Of a stretch of DNA of 64,000 nucleotides, positions 36,481 to 44,906 are shown one piece after another. The stretch's first letter is position 1, and each line of letters begins with the position of its first letter. The notes under the pieces were generated by a model that searched no databases, was not told the origin of the DNA, and saw only the letters and a program-made list of their open reading frames with translations. The translations under genes were made by a program, and so were the position numbers. Source of the DNA: Ornithinicoccus hortensis (GTDB lineage Bacteria; Actinomycetota; Actinomycetes; Actinomycetales; Dermatophilaceae); assembly GCF_006716185.1 (NCBI RefSeq), contig NZ_VFOP01000001.1, forward strand, positions 558,001 through 622,000. Direction: 5' to 3'.

Positions 36481-36990
36481 ATGACGACAGACCCGTGGAG
36501 CGACACGCGCCCGCTTCGGGAGGACTTCCCGACCGACATCACCGACCGCTGGTTCGAGGACTACACGACCGGTGACGTACGGGAGTACGGCACGATCAGC
36601 CTCACCGAGGAGGAGATCGTCGAGTTCGCCCGGCGCTACGACCCGCAGTCGATCCACACCGATCCGCAGTGGGCGCAGACGGGGCCGTTCTCGGGGCTGA
36701 TCGCCAGCGGGATGCAGACGATCGGGATCTTCATGCGGCTCTTCGCCGACCACTACCTGACCAAGTCCGGCTCGCTGGCCTCGCCCGGGATGGACGAGAT
36801 CCGGTGGCCGCGCCCGGTCCGCCCCGGCGACGTGCTCCGGCTGCGGACCGAGACGCTGGAGACCCGTCTCTCCCGGTCCAAGCCGGACCGCGGGATGGTG
36901 GTCACCGCGGTGACCCTGCTGAACCAGGACGACGAGCCGGTGCTGACCCTGCGGTTGATGAACCTCGTCGCGGTGCGTCCCGCGGCCTGA
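36481..36990 (+). CDS. MaoC family (hotdog-fold) dehydratase
   Basis: The 169-residue protein has the MaoC hydratase pattern: RWFEDYTTGDV near the start and EEIVEFARRYDPQSIHTDP with the catalytic Asp/His pair. LIASGMQTIGIFMRL and WPRPVRPGDVLRL follow. Such proteins hydrate enoyl thioesters, but many stand-alone copies have unknown substrates. The ATG at 36481 is close to the preceding lipoprotein gene (59 bases), with no sign of functional linkage. It converges on xthA with no gap. Confidence 0.9.
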   Translation: MTTDPWSDTRPLREDFPTDITDRWFEDYTTGDVREYGTISLTEEEIVEFARRYDPQSIHTDPQWAQTGPFSGLIASGMQTIGIFMRLFADHYLTKSGSLASPGMDEIRWPRPVRPGDVLRLRTETLETRLSRSKPDRGMVVTAVTLLNQDDEPVLTLRLMNLVAVRPAA

Positions 36991-37914
36991 TCAGCCCGGG
37001 AAGTCGTAGTCCACGACGACGGGGGCGTGGTCCGACAGCCGCTCGCCGCGGTGGTCCCGGTCGACCTCGGCGGCGACCGCGCTCCGGGCCAGCCGCGGGG
37101 TGGCCAGGTGGTAGTCGATGCGCCAGCCGGCGTCCCGGGCATACGCCTGCCCCAACCAGGACCACCACGTATACGGCCCCTCCGTCTCGGGGTGCACACG
37201 GCGCACCACGTCGACCAGGGTGCGTGGCGAGAGCTGGGAGTCGATCCAGGCCCGCTCCTCGGGCAGGAAGCCCTCGGACTGCTGGTTGCGCCGCCAGGCG
37301 GCCACGTCGAGTCGGGTGTGGGCGAGGTTGAGGTCGCCAGTGAGCAGGAACTCCCGTCCCCGCGCCGCGGCCGCGCGCCTGGTGCGGGACAACTGCCGGG
37401 CGAAGGCGGCGAGGAAGCGCATCTTCCACTCGTACCGGACCCCGCCGTCGGGCTCCTCCCGCATCCTTCCAGGACGTTGCAGGTGCGCCGGCAGCCCGCC
37501 CTTGGGCAGGTAGAGGCTGGCCACCGTGACCGGGGCGTCGGCCAGGTCCACCTCGAGGTAGCGCCCCTCGTGCGCGTGCCGCGCCAACCCCCGGGCGAGC
37601 GGCACCCCGTCGGGCGCGGGCTCGGTGTGCAGGTGGTCCTCCCCGGGGGCACGCACCAGCACCTCGGCGTCCCAGGTGCGCACCGCCGCCGGCCGCTCCC
37701 GGGTCAGCACCGCCACCCCGTTGCGTCCGGCGAGCTGCCCGGGATCGTAGGTGACGTGGTAGTCGCCGAAGGCGTTCTCCGGCAGCTTGTCCAGAGGCGC
37801 GCGGACCTCCTGGAGCGTCACGACGTCACAGCCCCGGGTGGCCAGCCAGTCGTCGAAGCCGCGGCGGTGTCCGGCCCGGATGCCGTTGATGTTGAGGGAG
37901 GCGATGCGCAGCAC
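36991..37914 (-). CDS. xthA: Exodeoxyribonuclease III
   Basis: The 307-residue protein is an exonuclease III/AP endonuclease of the base-excision repair pathway. Motifs are LRIASLNINGIRA, VVTLQEVRA (catalytic Glu), FLLTGDLNLAH (Asp/Asn) and SDHAPVVVDYDF (Asp-His). It starts at a GTG at 37914. It is a little longer than the usual 260-270 residues. The extra length lies mostly in a loop near the centre. Confidence 0.93.
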   Translation of the reverse strand: MLRIASLNINGIRAGHRRGFDDWLATRGCDVVTLQEVRAPLDKLPENAFGDYHVTYDPGQLAGRNGVAVLTRERPAAVRTWDAEVLVRAPGEDHLHTEPAPDGVPLARGLARHAHEGRYLEVDLADAPVTVASLYLPKGGLPAHLQRPGRMREEPDGGVRYEWKMRFLAAFARQLSRTRRAAAARGREFLLTGDLNLAHTRLDVAAWRRNQQSEGFLPEERAWIDSQLSPRTLVDVVRRVHPETEGPYTWWSWLGQAYARDAGWRIDYHLATPRLARSAVAAEVDRDHRGERLSDHAPVVVDYDFPG

Positions 37915-37989
37915 GCGTCGAGGGTATGTCGACCGCTCCGGTGGCCGGGCGAGGGGACGGATGTCGGTGGGTGGGTCTACCGTCGAAGA

Positions 37990-38505
37990 ATGGACCCGAG
38001 TGCACCGACGACCGACCGTCCCGAGATGCCCGACGGATACGGGCTGCCCGACTCGACGCAGGGGTTGTTGGGCTGGGACGAGGTCGAGGCGCGGCTCGTC
38101 GCGGCGGAGCACTACTGGATCTCCAGCGTGCGCCCGGACGGGCGACCCCACTCCGTGCCGCGCTGGGGCGTGTGGCTGGACGGCCGGTTCTGGTACGACG
38201 GCGCACCCACCACCCGTCATACGCGCAACGTGGAGGCCAACCCGGCCGTCACGTTGACCCTGGAGAGCGGCACCCAGTCGGTGATCGTCGAGGGGACCTC
38301 CCGCGCGACGCGCGCCGAGGCCGACGGGCTGGGCTGCCGGTTGTCGGGAGCGTTCGGCAAGTATGCGGGGGCCGGCTATTCGCCGGGGCCGGACTCGTGG
38401 GCCGGGGAGGACGGGGGCGGCCTCCGGGTCATCACCCCCCAGCGGGTCCTCGCCTGGTTCAACTTCCCGAAGGACTGCACCCGGTTCACCTGGACCACGC
38501 CATGA
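37990..38505 (+). CDS. Pyridoxamine 5'-phosphate oxidase family protein
   Basis: This 171-residue split-barrel protein has the PPOX pattern: HYWISSVRPDGRPHSVPRWG, LDGRFWYDGAPTTRHTRNV and NPAVTLTLESG. Members bind FMN, F420 or haem, and which one applies here cannot be told. The ATG at 37990 lies 75 bases from the divergent xthA. The next gene, a CMD-family protein, follows after 27 bases and may be co-transcribed. Confidence 0.85.
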   Translation: MDPSAPTTDRPEMPDGYGLPDSTQGLLGWDEVEARLVAAEHYWISSVRPDGRPHSVPRWGVWLDGRFWYDGAPTTRHTRNVEANPAVTLTLESGTQSVIVEGTSRATRAEADGLGCRLSGAFGKYAGAGYSPGPDSWAGEDGGGLRVITPQRVLAWFNFPKDCTRFTWTTP

Positions 38506-38532
38506 GGACCACGACATGAGGAGGAGCGACTG

Positions 38533-38973
38533 ATGCCCCGGATGAAGCTGCAGAAGGTCCTGCCGATGGCCTACGCGCCGGTCCTGGCCCTGGAGACCTA
38601 CGCGCGGAAGAACAACGACAGGCGGCTCTACGAGTTGGTCAAGATCCGCGCGTCCGAGATCAACCAATGTCACTTCTGCATCGCGATGCACACCCGGGAC
38701 GCGCTCAAACACGGCGAGAGCCAGGAACGGATCTCGGCACTGGCGGGAGACTGGCGCGCCGCAGACCTCTGGACCGAGGCGGAGGCGGCCGCCCTCGCCT
38801 ACACCGACGAGGCGACCCGCCTGGGCGAAGGCGGCGTCACCGACGCGGTGTGGGATGACCTCGTCCAGCACTTCGGCGAGAAGGGGGCCGGCCACCTGAT
38901 CATGGCGGTGGTAGCGATCAACGCCTGGAACCGGATCGGGATCTCGACCGGATTGACCGCGGATGACCTCTGA
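38533..38973 (+). CDS. Carboxymuconolactone decarboxylase (AhpD-like) family protein
   Basis: The 146-residue protein is a CMD-family helical protein. C46 and C49 with H53 lie in NQCHFCIAMH, the redox-active Cys pair of AhpD-like alkylhydroperoxidase/CMD proteins. The later HLIMAVVAINAWNRIGISTG segment is also typical. A role in disposal of peroxides is likely but unproven. The ATG follows a GAGGAGCG site. Confidence 0.9.
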   Translation: MPRMKLQKVLPMAYAPVLALETYARKNNDRRLYELVKIRASEINQCHFCIAMHTRDALKHGESQERISALAGDWRAADLWTEAEAAALAYTDEATRLGEGGVTDAVWDDLVQHFGEKGAGHLIMAVVAINAWNRIGISTGLTADDL

Positions 38974-39016
38974 GCCCGCCGAGCCCGAAGTCCCCGAATC
39001 CCCGCCGACGCGGAGT

Positions 39017-40158
39017 TCAGGCCGCTCCCGCCTGCCGGCGGTGGAGCACGTAACCCCACACCGCCAGGCCGAGGGCCGGACCCCAGACCCAGAACGGGAA
39101 CACCACAGCTGAGACCAAGACTTCACCCACGGTCTCGGTCCTGAAGGAGACGAGCATCGGCCCGGCCGAGACGATCAGGGCCGCGGCCACGACAGACCCC
39201 GGGACCGCTGCGAACCAGACGGGCACCGGCCGCCCGGCGAAGCCCGGCATCCAGCGGGGGAACACCTCGCCCAGCGTTGGATCAGCCCGAGGGTCAGGAC
39301 GAATCCTGCCCACGCGCCGAACGACATCATCATGCCCCACAGGCGGATCTCGGGGGTGATGTCCTCCGGGTAGAGCACGGGCCAGGGGGTGAGCCAGGTG
39401 AGGCGCTGGAGCGCGTAGGGCAACGGGCCGAGGGCGGCCACGACCGTGATCGAAGTGCGGTGCCGGAGCACCCAGGACCCCGCGCGCTCCAGGTGACCGT
39501 TCGCCGTGGAGGCCTGGAGCCCGAGGACCGCCCAGACCAGGGCGGTGGCGGTCAGCGTGAAGGGGGCGGCGAGTCTGGTCGGCGCCTCGGTGACGAGGCT
39601 GCCCAGCATCGAGGTCAGGCCGAGGGCGTCCGGGGTGAGCACGCCGCTGACCACGCCAACTCCGGCGGCACCGGTCAGCGCCGCGAGCGTGCCCCAGCGG
39701 GCGCGCCCGCCGAGGCGGATGAGACCCGCGACCAGGACGACGAGACCCACCGGGACGAGGACGGCCGTGATGTAGCCCAGGCCCATGATCACGCCGGTGC
39801 CGAGGAGCGTCAGGCCCGTCACCGCGCCCAGGAGGGAGCCGACCGGCCCCAGCCAACCGGGCCACAGGGAGCGCCGTCCGGAGGTCACCACCAGCGCCGC
39901 GATGGACGCGCCGAGACCGATGAGTCCGACGACGAGTTGGACCAGGGCCGCGACCTCGGCGGAAGTGGCCAGACCCAGGGGCGAGGCGATCTCCGTCTCG
40001 TGCGGGTTCCACCCCGGGCGCGCCAGCCAGACGGCGCCCAGGGCGGCTGTCGCGCCGCTAGCGACGGCCGCCGCGCTGCCCAACCAGCGTCGAGGGGTGG
40101 TGGACGAGGCGGTGCGGCTCGGAGGTGCCACGAGAGTCTGCGGGTGGTGTGCGTTCAT
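39017..40158 (-). pseudogene. Polytopic membrane protein gene with apparent single-base frameshift
   Basis: Two overlapping leftward frames together make one membrane protein of about 380 residues with around eight helices. The first frame runs from the ATG at 40158 through LVVGLIGLGASIAALVV to FVLTLGLIQRW. The second resumes with GEVFPRWMPGFAG and ends VWGYVLHRRQAGAA. The switch is at the run of three G on the coding strand (39271-39273). One extra G would restore a continuous protein. It may be a real mutation or a sequencing error. The function is unknown. The N-terminal start is uncertain, and a GTG at 40197 is possible. Confidence 0.7.
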
Positions 40159-40234
40159 ACCCCGACGATCCGTCCGGTGGGCAGGCTGAGGCGTCACCCC
40201 TGAGGGTGACCGCCGCGCGGGCTCGGGTGATCGT

Positions 40235-40275
40235 TTGACTTTGCGATAGTGAATCCGTAGGTTTGCTGTCGCAAA
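40235..40275 (+). promoter_or_regulatory. Promoter overlapped by TTTGC/GCAAA inverted repeats
   Basis: TTGACT (40235-40240) and TAGGTT (40258-40263) with 17-base spacing form a good promoter for the VWA gene. Overlapping it are TTTGCGATAGTGAA (40240-40253) and TTTGCTGTCGCAAA (40262-40275), which are inverted copies of each other (11 of 14 match). The second is itself a TTTGC-N4-GCAAA palindrome. This looks like a repressor operator. Confidence 0.6.
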
Positions 40276-40301
40276 TCATCGGTTGTGGGAAGGTGACATT
40301 C

Positions 40302-42293
40302 ATGCGGAGTCAGGGCCGAATCTGGAGGGCGGCGGTCGGAGTGGCCGCACTCGCCGTACTCCTGGTCGTCGTCGGACCGGCCGGGAGCCAGGCGACGGCA
40401 GCACCGGATGCAGCGGAGACCGAAGGTGAGCAGCAGCCGGTTGTGCTCGTGCTCGATGCGTCGGGGTCGATGGACGAGGCGGACGGTTCCGGGGACGGCA
40501 GCCGGATGGACGCCGCGAAGGACGCCGTGACGGACCTGATCGCGGGGACGCCGTCCGAGGCGGAGCTGGGGGTGCTGGTCTACGGCAGTGAGGTGGGCAA
40601 CACCGGTGCGGAGAAGGAGGCGGGGTGCCAGGACATCGTGACCCTCGCCGACGTTGGCCCCGTCGATGCGCAGGCGCTCACTGACCGCGTCCTGCAGGTG
40701 GAGGCCTCCGGGTGGACCCCGATCGGGACCGCCCTGGAGCGCGCCGCCGACGTCCTCCCGGACGAGGGTCCGCGCTCCATCGTGCTGGTCTCTGACGGGA
40801 TCGACACCTGCGCCCCGCCGGACCCCTGTGAGGTGGCCGAGGGCCTGGCCCAGGACGGCGTCGACCTGAGGGTTCACACCGTGGGCTTCCACGTCGACGC
40901 GCAGGCTCGGGAGCAGTTGCAGTGCATCGCGGAGGTGACCGGGGGAACGTATGCCGATGCCTCCGGCGCGGGTGAGCTCTCCGAGGAGCTGAGCATCCAG
41001 GTGCAGCGGGCCATGCGCAGTTATCTGCCGGCCGGCCGGCCCATCCAGGGCGGGCCCGACGAGGAGGGCGCCCTGGAGATCACCGCGGGTGACTACGTCC
41101 TGCAGTTGGCCAGCAACAAGGGGCCCGACCCCGCCCGTGCCGTGCAGGTCTTCACCGTCCCCATGCGGCAGGGAGAGACCCTGCATGCGTCGGCCTCGCT
41201 GGTCCGTCCCCAGGAGAGGGGCGAGGCAACCGTCCTATCCAGCATCTCGGTGACCCAACTGGGGGCGGCCACGTGCCGGAGCGACTACGACCAGAACAAT
41301 GCGCGGAACACCAATGGTGGTCCCCCGACAGCGGTGCTCATCACCCGCCCGGCCGAGGCCGACCACGACTGCTTCCCCGAGGGATACGCGGTGTTCGCCG
41401 TCGAGCGCTCCGGCGCCCACGCCGCGAACGCCGACCTGCCGGTCGAGCTGTCGGTCACGGTCGAACCGCCGATCGACACTGCGACGGTGCGCAAGGCCCC
41501 GGCCGCCGGGATCGACCTCCCGGAGATCGATGAGCCGGACCTGGCCGGTGCCGTGCCGGTGACCCCGGGGCTCAACTATTCCACCGCCACCGGGATCACG
41601 CCCGGGACCTACCGCTCGGAGATCACCGGGGGTGAGTTCCACGTCTACGCGGTGCGCCTCGAGCCGGGCCAACGTCTGGCGGCGGCGGTGCTCCCCGAGT
41701 CGGGCGTGGGGGAGCGGGCGTCGCTGCAGTTGAACATTGCGGCGCCGGACCGGACCGCCCTGGGCCTCACGGAGTCGTCCGTCGGGTACCGGAATGGCCA
41801 CTTCGTGTCGGGGATCGAGGACGGCGAACTGCTCGCGGACCGGATGGGCCAGACGGTCGACCCCGCGGCGCCGGAGCCGCCTAACCGTGCCGGCGAGTAC
41901 TACGTCATGGTGAGCCTTGCGTCCCCGGACCGCACGGTGGTGCCGTACGCCCTCGCGGTGGACGTGGCCGGCGACGCCGTGCCGGAACCGACGTTTATCG
42001 AGGACCCGGAGCCGTTGACCGAGGTCGGCAAGACCGCTCGGGCGCAGGAAGCCGCCACGGAGCAGACCGGCGGCGACACCGACGCAGCCACGGCCCCCGT
42101 CGTCGCGGACCCCGACCCGGATCTCACCGGGCCAACGACCGACGTCGACGCCGGAGACGTCGTTGCCGGAGACGGTGCCGGGCCGGACGCCGGGGACGGT
42201 GGGATCAGGCCGGTGACCTGGCTCCTAGCGGCGGCGGGCGTGCTCCTCGCGGCCGGCGGCGGCTGGTTGCTCGCGACGCGCCACCGCCGCTGA
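40302..42293 (+). CDS. Secreted von Willebrand factor A domain protein, membrane-anchored
   Basis: This 663-residue protein has a signal peptide (about residues 8-35). The VWA domain carries the MIDAS motif in LVLDASGSMD (near 51-58) and SGWTPIGTALERAADVL, SIVLVSDGIDTC. A long beta-rich ectodomain with four or more Cys follows. A Thr/Asp-rich stalk and a C-terminal membrane helix (WLLAAAGVLLAAGGGWLLA) with ATRHRR anchor end the protein. It is probably exposed on the cell surface and binds a metal-dependent ligand. The ATG at 40302 follows GGGAAGG. An XRE regulator and a kinase follow on the opposite strand. Confidence 0.85.
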   Translation: MRSQGRIWRAAVGVAALAVLLVVVGPAGSQATAAPDAAETEGEQQPVVLVLDASGSMDEADGSGDGSRMDAAKDAVTDLIAGTPSEAELGVLVYGSEVGNTGAEKEAGCQDIVTLADVGPVDAQALTDRVLQVEASGWTPIGTALERAADVLPDEGPRSIVLVSDGIDTCAPPDPCEVAEGLAQDGVDLRVHTVGFHVDAQAREQLQCIAEVTGGTYADASGAGELSEELSIQVQRAMRSYLPAGRPIQGGPDEEGALEITAGDYVLQLASNKGPDPARAVQVFTVPMRQGETLHASASLVRPQERGEATVLSSISVTQLGAATCRSDYDQNNARNTNGGPPTAVLITRPAEADHDCFPEGYAVFAVERSGAHAANADLPVELSVTVEPPIDTATVRKAPAAGIDLPEIDEPDLAGAVPVTPGLNYSTATGITPGTYRSEITGGEFHVYAVRLEPGQRLAAAVLPESGVGERASLQLNIAAPDRTALGLTESSVGYRNGHFVSGIEDGELLADRMGQTVDPAAPEPPNRAGEYYVMVSLASPDRTVVPYALAVDVAGDAVPEPTFIEDPEPLTEVGKTARAQEAATEQTGGDTDAATAPVVADPDPDLTGPTTDVDAGDVVAGDGAGPDAGDGGIRPVTWLLAAAGVLLAAGGGWLLATRHRR

Positions 42294-42299
42294 GGCGGA

Positions 42300-42833
42300 T
42301 CACGGTTTGCGGTGCGCCCGGTAGTGCTCGGCGGCCTCCTCCGGACCATCGAGACCGTAGACCTGCAGGAAGCGCGCGAGGGCAGGCTGGGTGGGCGAGA
42401 GCAACCGCACCGCAGCGTGCAGGTCCTGACCCGAGGCGAGGGTCCGCAACAGCCCGCGGATGCCCTCGGGCACGGCGGTCTCGGCCCCGCGGGGCGGCTC
42501 GCTGGTCCGGGACTGTGGCTGGGTCAGTGTCCACTGGCCCGTCACGCTGCGCACCTCCGCGAGGCGGTCGGACACCTGGTCGCTGTCGACGGCGCCCGCT
42601 TCGACCTGCTCGGCCAACTCCTGCAAGGCCATGAGCCGCTGCAGGACAGCCGGGTTGCCGATCTTGATCCGTCTGCCCGTGACCAGTTGCGAGAGCATCG
42701 GCGGAGACATCCCGATCACACCGGCGAGCTGGGCCTGGGTCAGGCCGAGGGAGGAGCCGATCCGGCCGAACACCCCGTCCAGCGACTCCCCGTAGATCTC
42801 GGCCTGCTCGCGCCGGTTTCGCTCCTGTTCCAT
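42300..42833 (-). CDS. XRE-type helix-turn-helix DNA-binding protein
   Basis: This 177-residue protein has a helix-turn-helix domain near residues 20-60. The recognition part is LTQAQLAGVIGMSPPMLSQLVTG, followed by RRIKIGNPAVLQRL, typical of the XRE family. The C-terminal half is helical and unrecognised. The start is the ATG at 42833. A GTG at 42845 would add four residues. It lies directly downstream of the kinase gene and converges on the VWA gene. It could act on the palindrome at 40235-40275, but this is inference. Confidence 0.8.
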   Translation of the reverse strand: MEQERNRREQAEIYGESLDGVFGRIGSSLGLTQAQLAGVIGMSPPMLSQLVTGRRIKIGNPAVLQRLMALQELAEQVEAGAVDSDQVSDRLAEVRSVTGQWTLTQPQSRTSEPPRGAETAVPEGIRGLLRTLASGQDLHAAVRLLSPTQPALARFLQVYGLDGPEEAAEHYRAHRKP

Positions 42834-42850
42834 CACGCCTGTCACTGTAG

Positions 42851-43915
42851 TCAGACCAGTTCGACGACCACGGCCGTCACCAGCAACGCGACCCCGAGGA
42901 CCACCAGGACGGCCCCCCAGAGCCCGCGACGGGTCGCAGGCGCCGACGGGCCTGGCGCCGACGACGGGCCTGGCGCCGACGACGGGCCTGGCGCCGAGGT
43001 CGCCCCGGTGACGTCGGGCCGGCGCTGCTCGGGGCCGGAGTCTCCCCAGCCGGGGGGCAGGTCGGGGACCTGGTCGAACACCTCCACGGCACCACCTGCC
43101 CGCGGGTCACCAGCCAGGTCGGCCTCGGTCCGGGCGACCAGCCCGGTGTCGGCCAGCCGCGATCGGGCGGCGGCGGCCGTCCGTGGCCGTGCCGCAGGGT
43201 CTGGGTTCAGCAGGTCGAGCACGAGGGCAGCCAGACGTGGGGGGACCTCGGCCCGAACCAGGGTGCCGGCAAGGTCATCCGCGGTGTCGGGCGGCCGAGC
43301 CACGAGCAACTCGTAGGCGGTGGCCCCCGCGCCGTAGAGGTCGGCCGTGGGATCGGGATCTGCTCCCCGAAGGGCCTCCGGCGCGAGATACCCGGGCGTC
43401 CCGTGGGCGACCGGCCCGGTGGTCAGCCGGGGGTCGGTGCGCGCGATGGCCAGCCCGAAGTCGGACAGCCGGCCGTGCGGAAGTCTCTGGCCGGTGGCGT
43501 CCAGCAGCAGGTTCGCCGGTTTCACGTCCCGGTGCACCATGCCCATGGAATGCACCTGTCCGAGGCCGGCGAGCAGGTGGTCCAACAGCGTGGCCGCCCA
43601 GCGTGGCGGGAGGGGACCGTGATCGCTGACCAGAGTTGCCGCGGAACCACCGTGGATCAGCGGCATGGTGAACAGCACCCGGTCGTCCTCCCCGGCCCAC
43701 CCGATAGGCGCGAGAACATGCGGGTGATCCACGCGGACCAACTGCTCACGCATGAACCGCAGCAGAGAGGCGGCGTCGATCTGGCGCAGCAGCTTGGCCG
43801 CGACATAGCGGTGGTCCCGGTGGTCCCACACGCGCCACACCGCACCGCCGCCACCCTCCCCGAGGGGGTCCACGAGCTCGTAGCGTCCGGCGAAAAGGGC
43901 ACCCACCCCCGGCAC
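42851..43915 (-). CDS. Ser/Thr protein kinase with single C-terminal membrane helix
   Basis: This 354-residue kinase has a G-loop LGEGGGGAVWRV, VAAKLLRQ lysine, HRDVKPANLLL, SDFGLAI and GTPGYLAPEAL. A disordered tail with three A-P-G-P-S-S units lies before a terminal helix (GAVLVVLGVALLVTAVVVEL). There is no extracellular sensor domain, unlike PknB. The tail is encoded by 18-base tandem repeats (42942-42995). The start is uncertain: the GTG at 43915 or the one at 43906, both without a clear ribosome site. It is likely co-transcribed with the XRE gene. Confidence 0.85.
   Translation of the reverse strand: MPGVGALFAGRYELVDPLGEGGGGAVWRVWDHRDHRYVAAKLLRQIDAASLLRFMREQLVRVDHPHVLAPIGWAGEDDRVLFTMPLIHGGSAATLVSDHGPLPPRWAATLLDHLLAGLGQVHSMGMVHRDVKPANLLLDATGQRLPHGRLSDFGLAIARTDPRLTTGPVAHGTPGYLAPEALRGADPDPTADLYGAGATAYELLVARPPDTADDLAGTLVRAEVPPRLAALVLDLLNPDPAARPRTAAAARSRLADTGLVARTEADLAGDPRAGGAVEVFDQVPDLPPGWGDSGPEQRRPDVTGATSAPGPSSAPGPSSAPGPSAPATRRGLWGAVLVVLGVALLVTAVVVELV
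42942..42995. repeat. Three 18-base tandem repeats in the kinase gene
   Basis: Units GACGACGGGCCTGGCGCC at 42960-42977 and 42978-42995, and a first copy at 42942-42959 with one mismatch, encode the P-S-S-A-P-G units of the kinase linker. Confidence 0.85.
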
Positions 43916-43938
43916 TGTAGCGGGGTGATACTGGCGGT

Positions 43939-44886
43939 ATGCCGATTCTCGCCGTGCAACGCCGGGCCGGGGCAGCGCTGCGCGCCAAGGTGGCGGGGGA
44001 CGACGCCGCGGAGCAGGCCCGGTTGATCTGGGGGGTCCGGGGGGAGCGGTGGTTCGGGGTGGACGACGCGATCTGGCAGGTGCACCGCGACGCCTCGATG
44101 TTCGTCGGTGGCATCGCGGCACTCCTGGTCCAGTCCCTGCAGCCGATGGCGATGGCCGGCGTGGCCGGGCACAGCGGATACAAGTCCGACCCGTGGGGCC
44201 GGCTGCAGCGCACCAGCCGCTACCTGGCGGTCACCACCTACGGGGTCGTGCCGGACGCCGAAGACGTGATCGACCGGGTCCGGAGCGTCCACGCCCGGGT
44301 GCGCGGCAAGGATGAGCGCGGCCGTCCCTACCGGGCGGACGACCCACACCTGCTCACCTGGGTGCACCTCGCCGAGGTGCGCTGCTTCCTCGATGCCCAC
44401 CAGGCGTTCGGGGCGCAGCCCCTGCCGCCTGATCGCGCTGACGAGTATGTCGAGCAGACGGGGCGGGTTGCGGCCCGGCTCGGCGTTCCCGACCCACCGG
44501 CCACGGTGGCCGACCTGCAGACCCGCCTGTCGGCATACCGTCCCGAGCTCGAGGCCACCCCCGCGGCGCGGGACGCCGCCCGGTTCCTGCTCCTGCACCC
44601 ACCGTTGTCGTTCGCCGCCCGGCCGGGCTACGGGATGCTCGCGGCCGGGGCGTTGTCGTTGCTCGAGCCGTGGGAGCTGGCCGAACTCGGGGTCCGGCTG
44701 CCGGTCGGTCTCACCCGAGGCGTCGGCCGCCCGGTCGGGAAGGTGGCGGCCCGCACGGTGCGCTGGGCCCTCTCCGGTGTCGACGACGAACGTGTCCCGC
44801 CCCCGTCGCCCGAATCCGGATCGCCCGATGCCGGACCGTCCGATACCCGACCGCCCGATGCCGGACCGTCCCAGCCCGGAGTCTGA
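43939..44886 (+). CDS. MpaB-like oxygenase family protein (DUF2236)
   Basis: This 315-residue protein matches the DUF2236/MpaB family, haem-associated oxygenase-like proteins named from a fungal mycophenolic-acid enzyme. Characteristic stretches are IWQVHRDASMFVGGIAALL, LQPMAMAGVAGHSGYKSDPW, GRLQRTSRYLAVTTYG and DDPHLLTWVHLAEVRCFL. The C-terminal tail is low in complexity and contains a 30-base DNA repeat. The ATG at 43939 lies 12 bases after GATACT, so the transcript may be leaderless. It is divergent from the kinase gene. Confidence 0.85.
   Translation: MPILAVQRRAGAALRAKVAGDDAAEQARLIWGVRGERWFGVDDAIWQVHRDASMFVGGIAALLVQSLQPMAMAGVAGHSGYKSDPWGRLQRTSRYLAVTTYGVVPDAEDVIDRVRSVHARVRGKDERGRPYRADDPHLLTWVHLAEVRCFLDAHQAFGAQPLPPDRADEYVEQTGRVAARLGVPDPPATVADLQTRLSAYRPELEATPAARDAARFLLLHPPLSFAARPGYGMLAAGALSLLEPWELAELGVRLPVGLTRGVGRPVGKVAARTVRWALSGVDDERVPPPSPESGSPDAGPSDTRPPDAGPSQPGV
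44822..44870. repeat. 30-base spaced repeat in MpaB-like gene tail
   Basis: CGCCCGATGCCGGACCGTC occurs at 44822-44840 and again at 44852-44870, a 30-base period. It encodes P-D-A-G-P-S units in the disordered C-terminal tail. Confidence 0.8.
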
Positions 44887-44906
44887 ACGAGCCGGAGCGG
44901 CGGGAC

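Noticed and set aside
40240-40275. RamB/PrpR-type site because of TTTGC/GCAAA
   Set aside because: The half-site similarity is short and no acetate or propionate gene is adjacent. A local XRE regulator is the simpler candidate.
42942-42995. Possible CRISPR or minisatellite in the kinase gene
   Set aside because: The repeats are directly adjacent, keep the reading frame and encode a Pro/Ser linker. There are no spacers.
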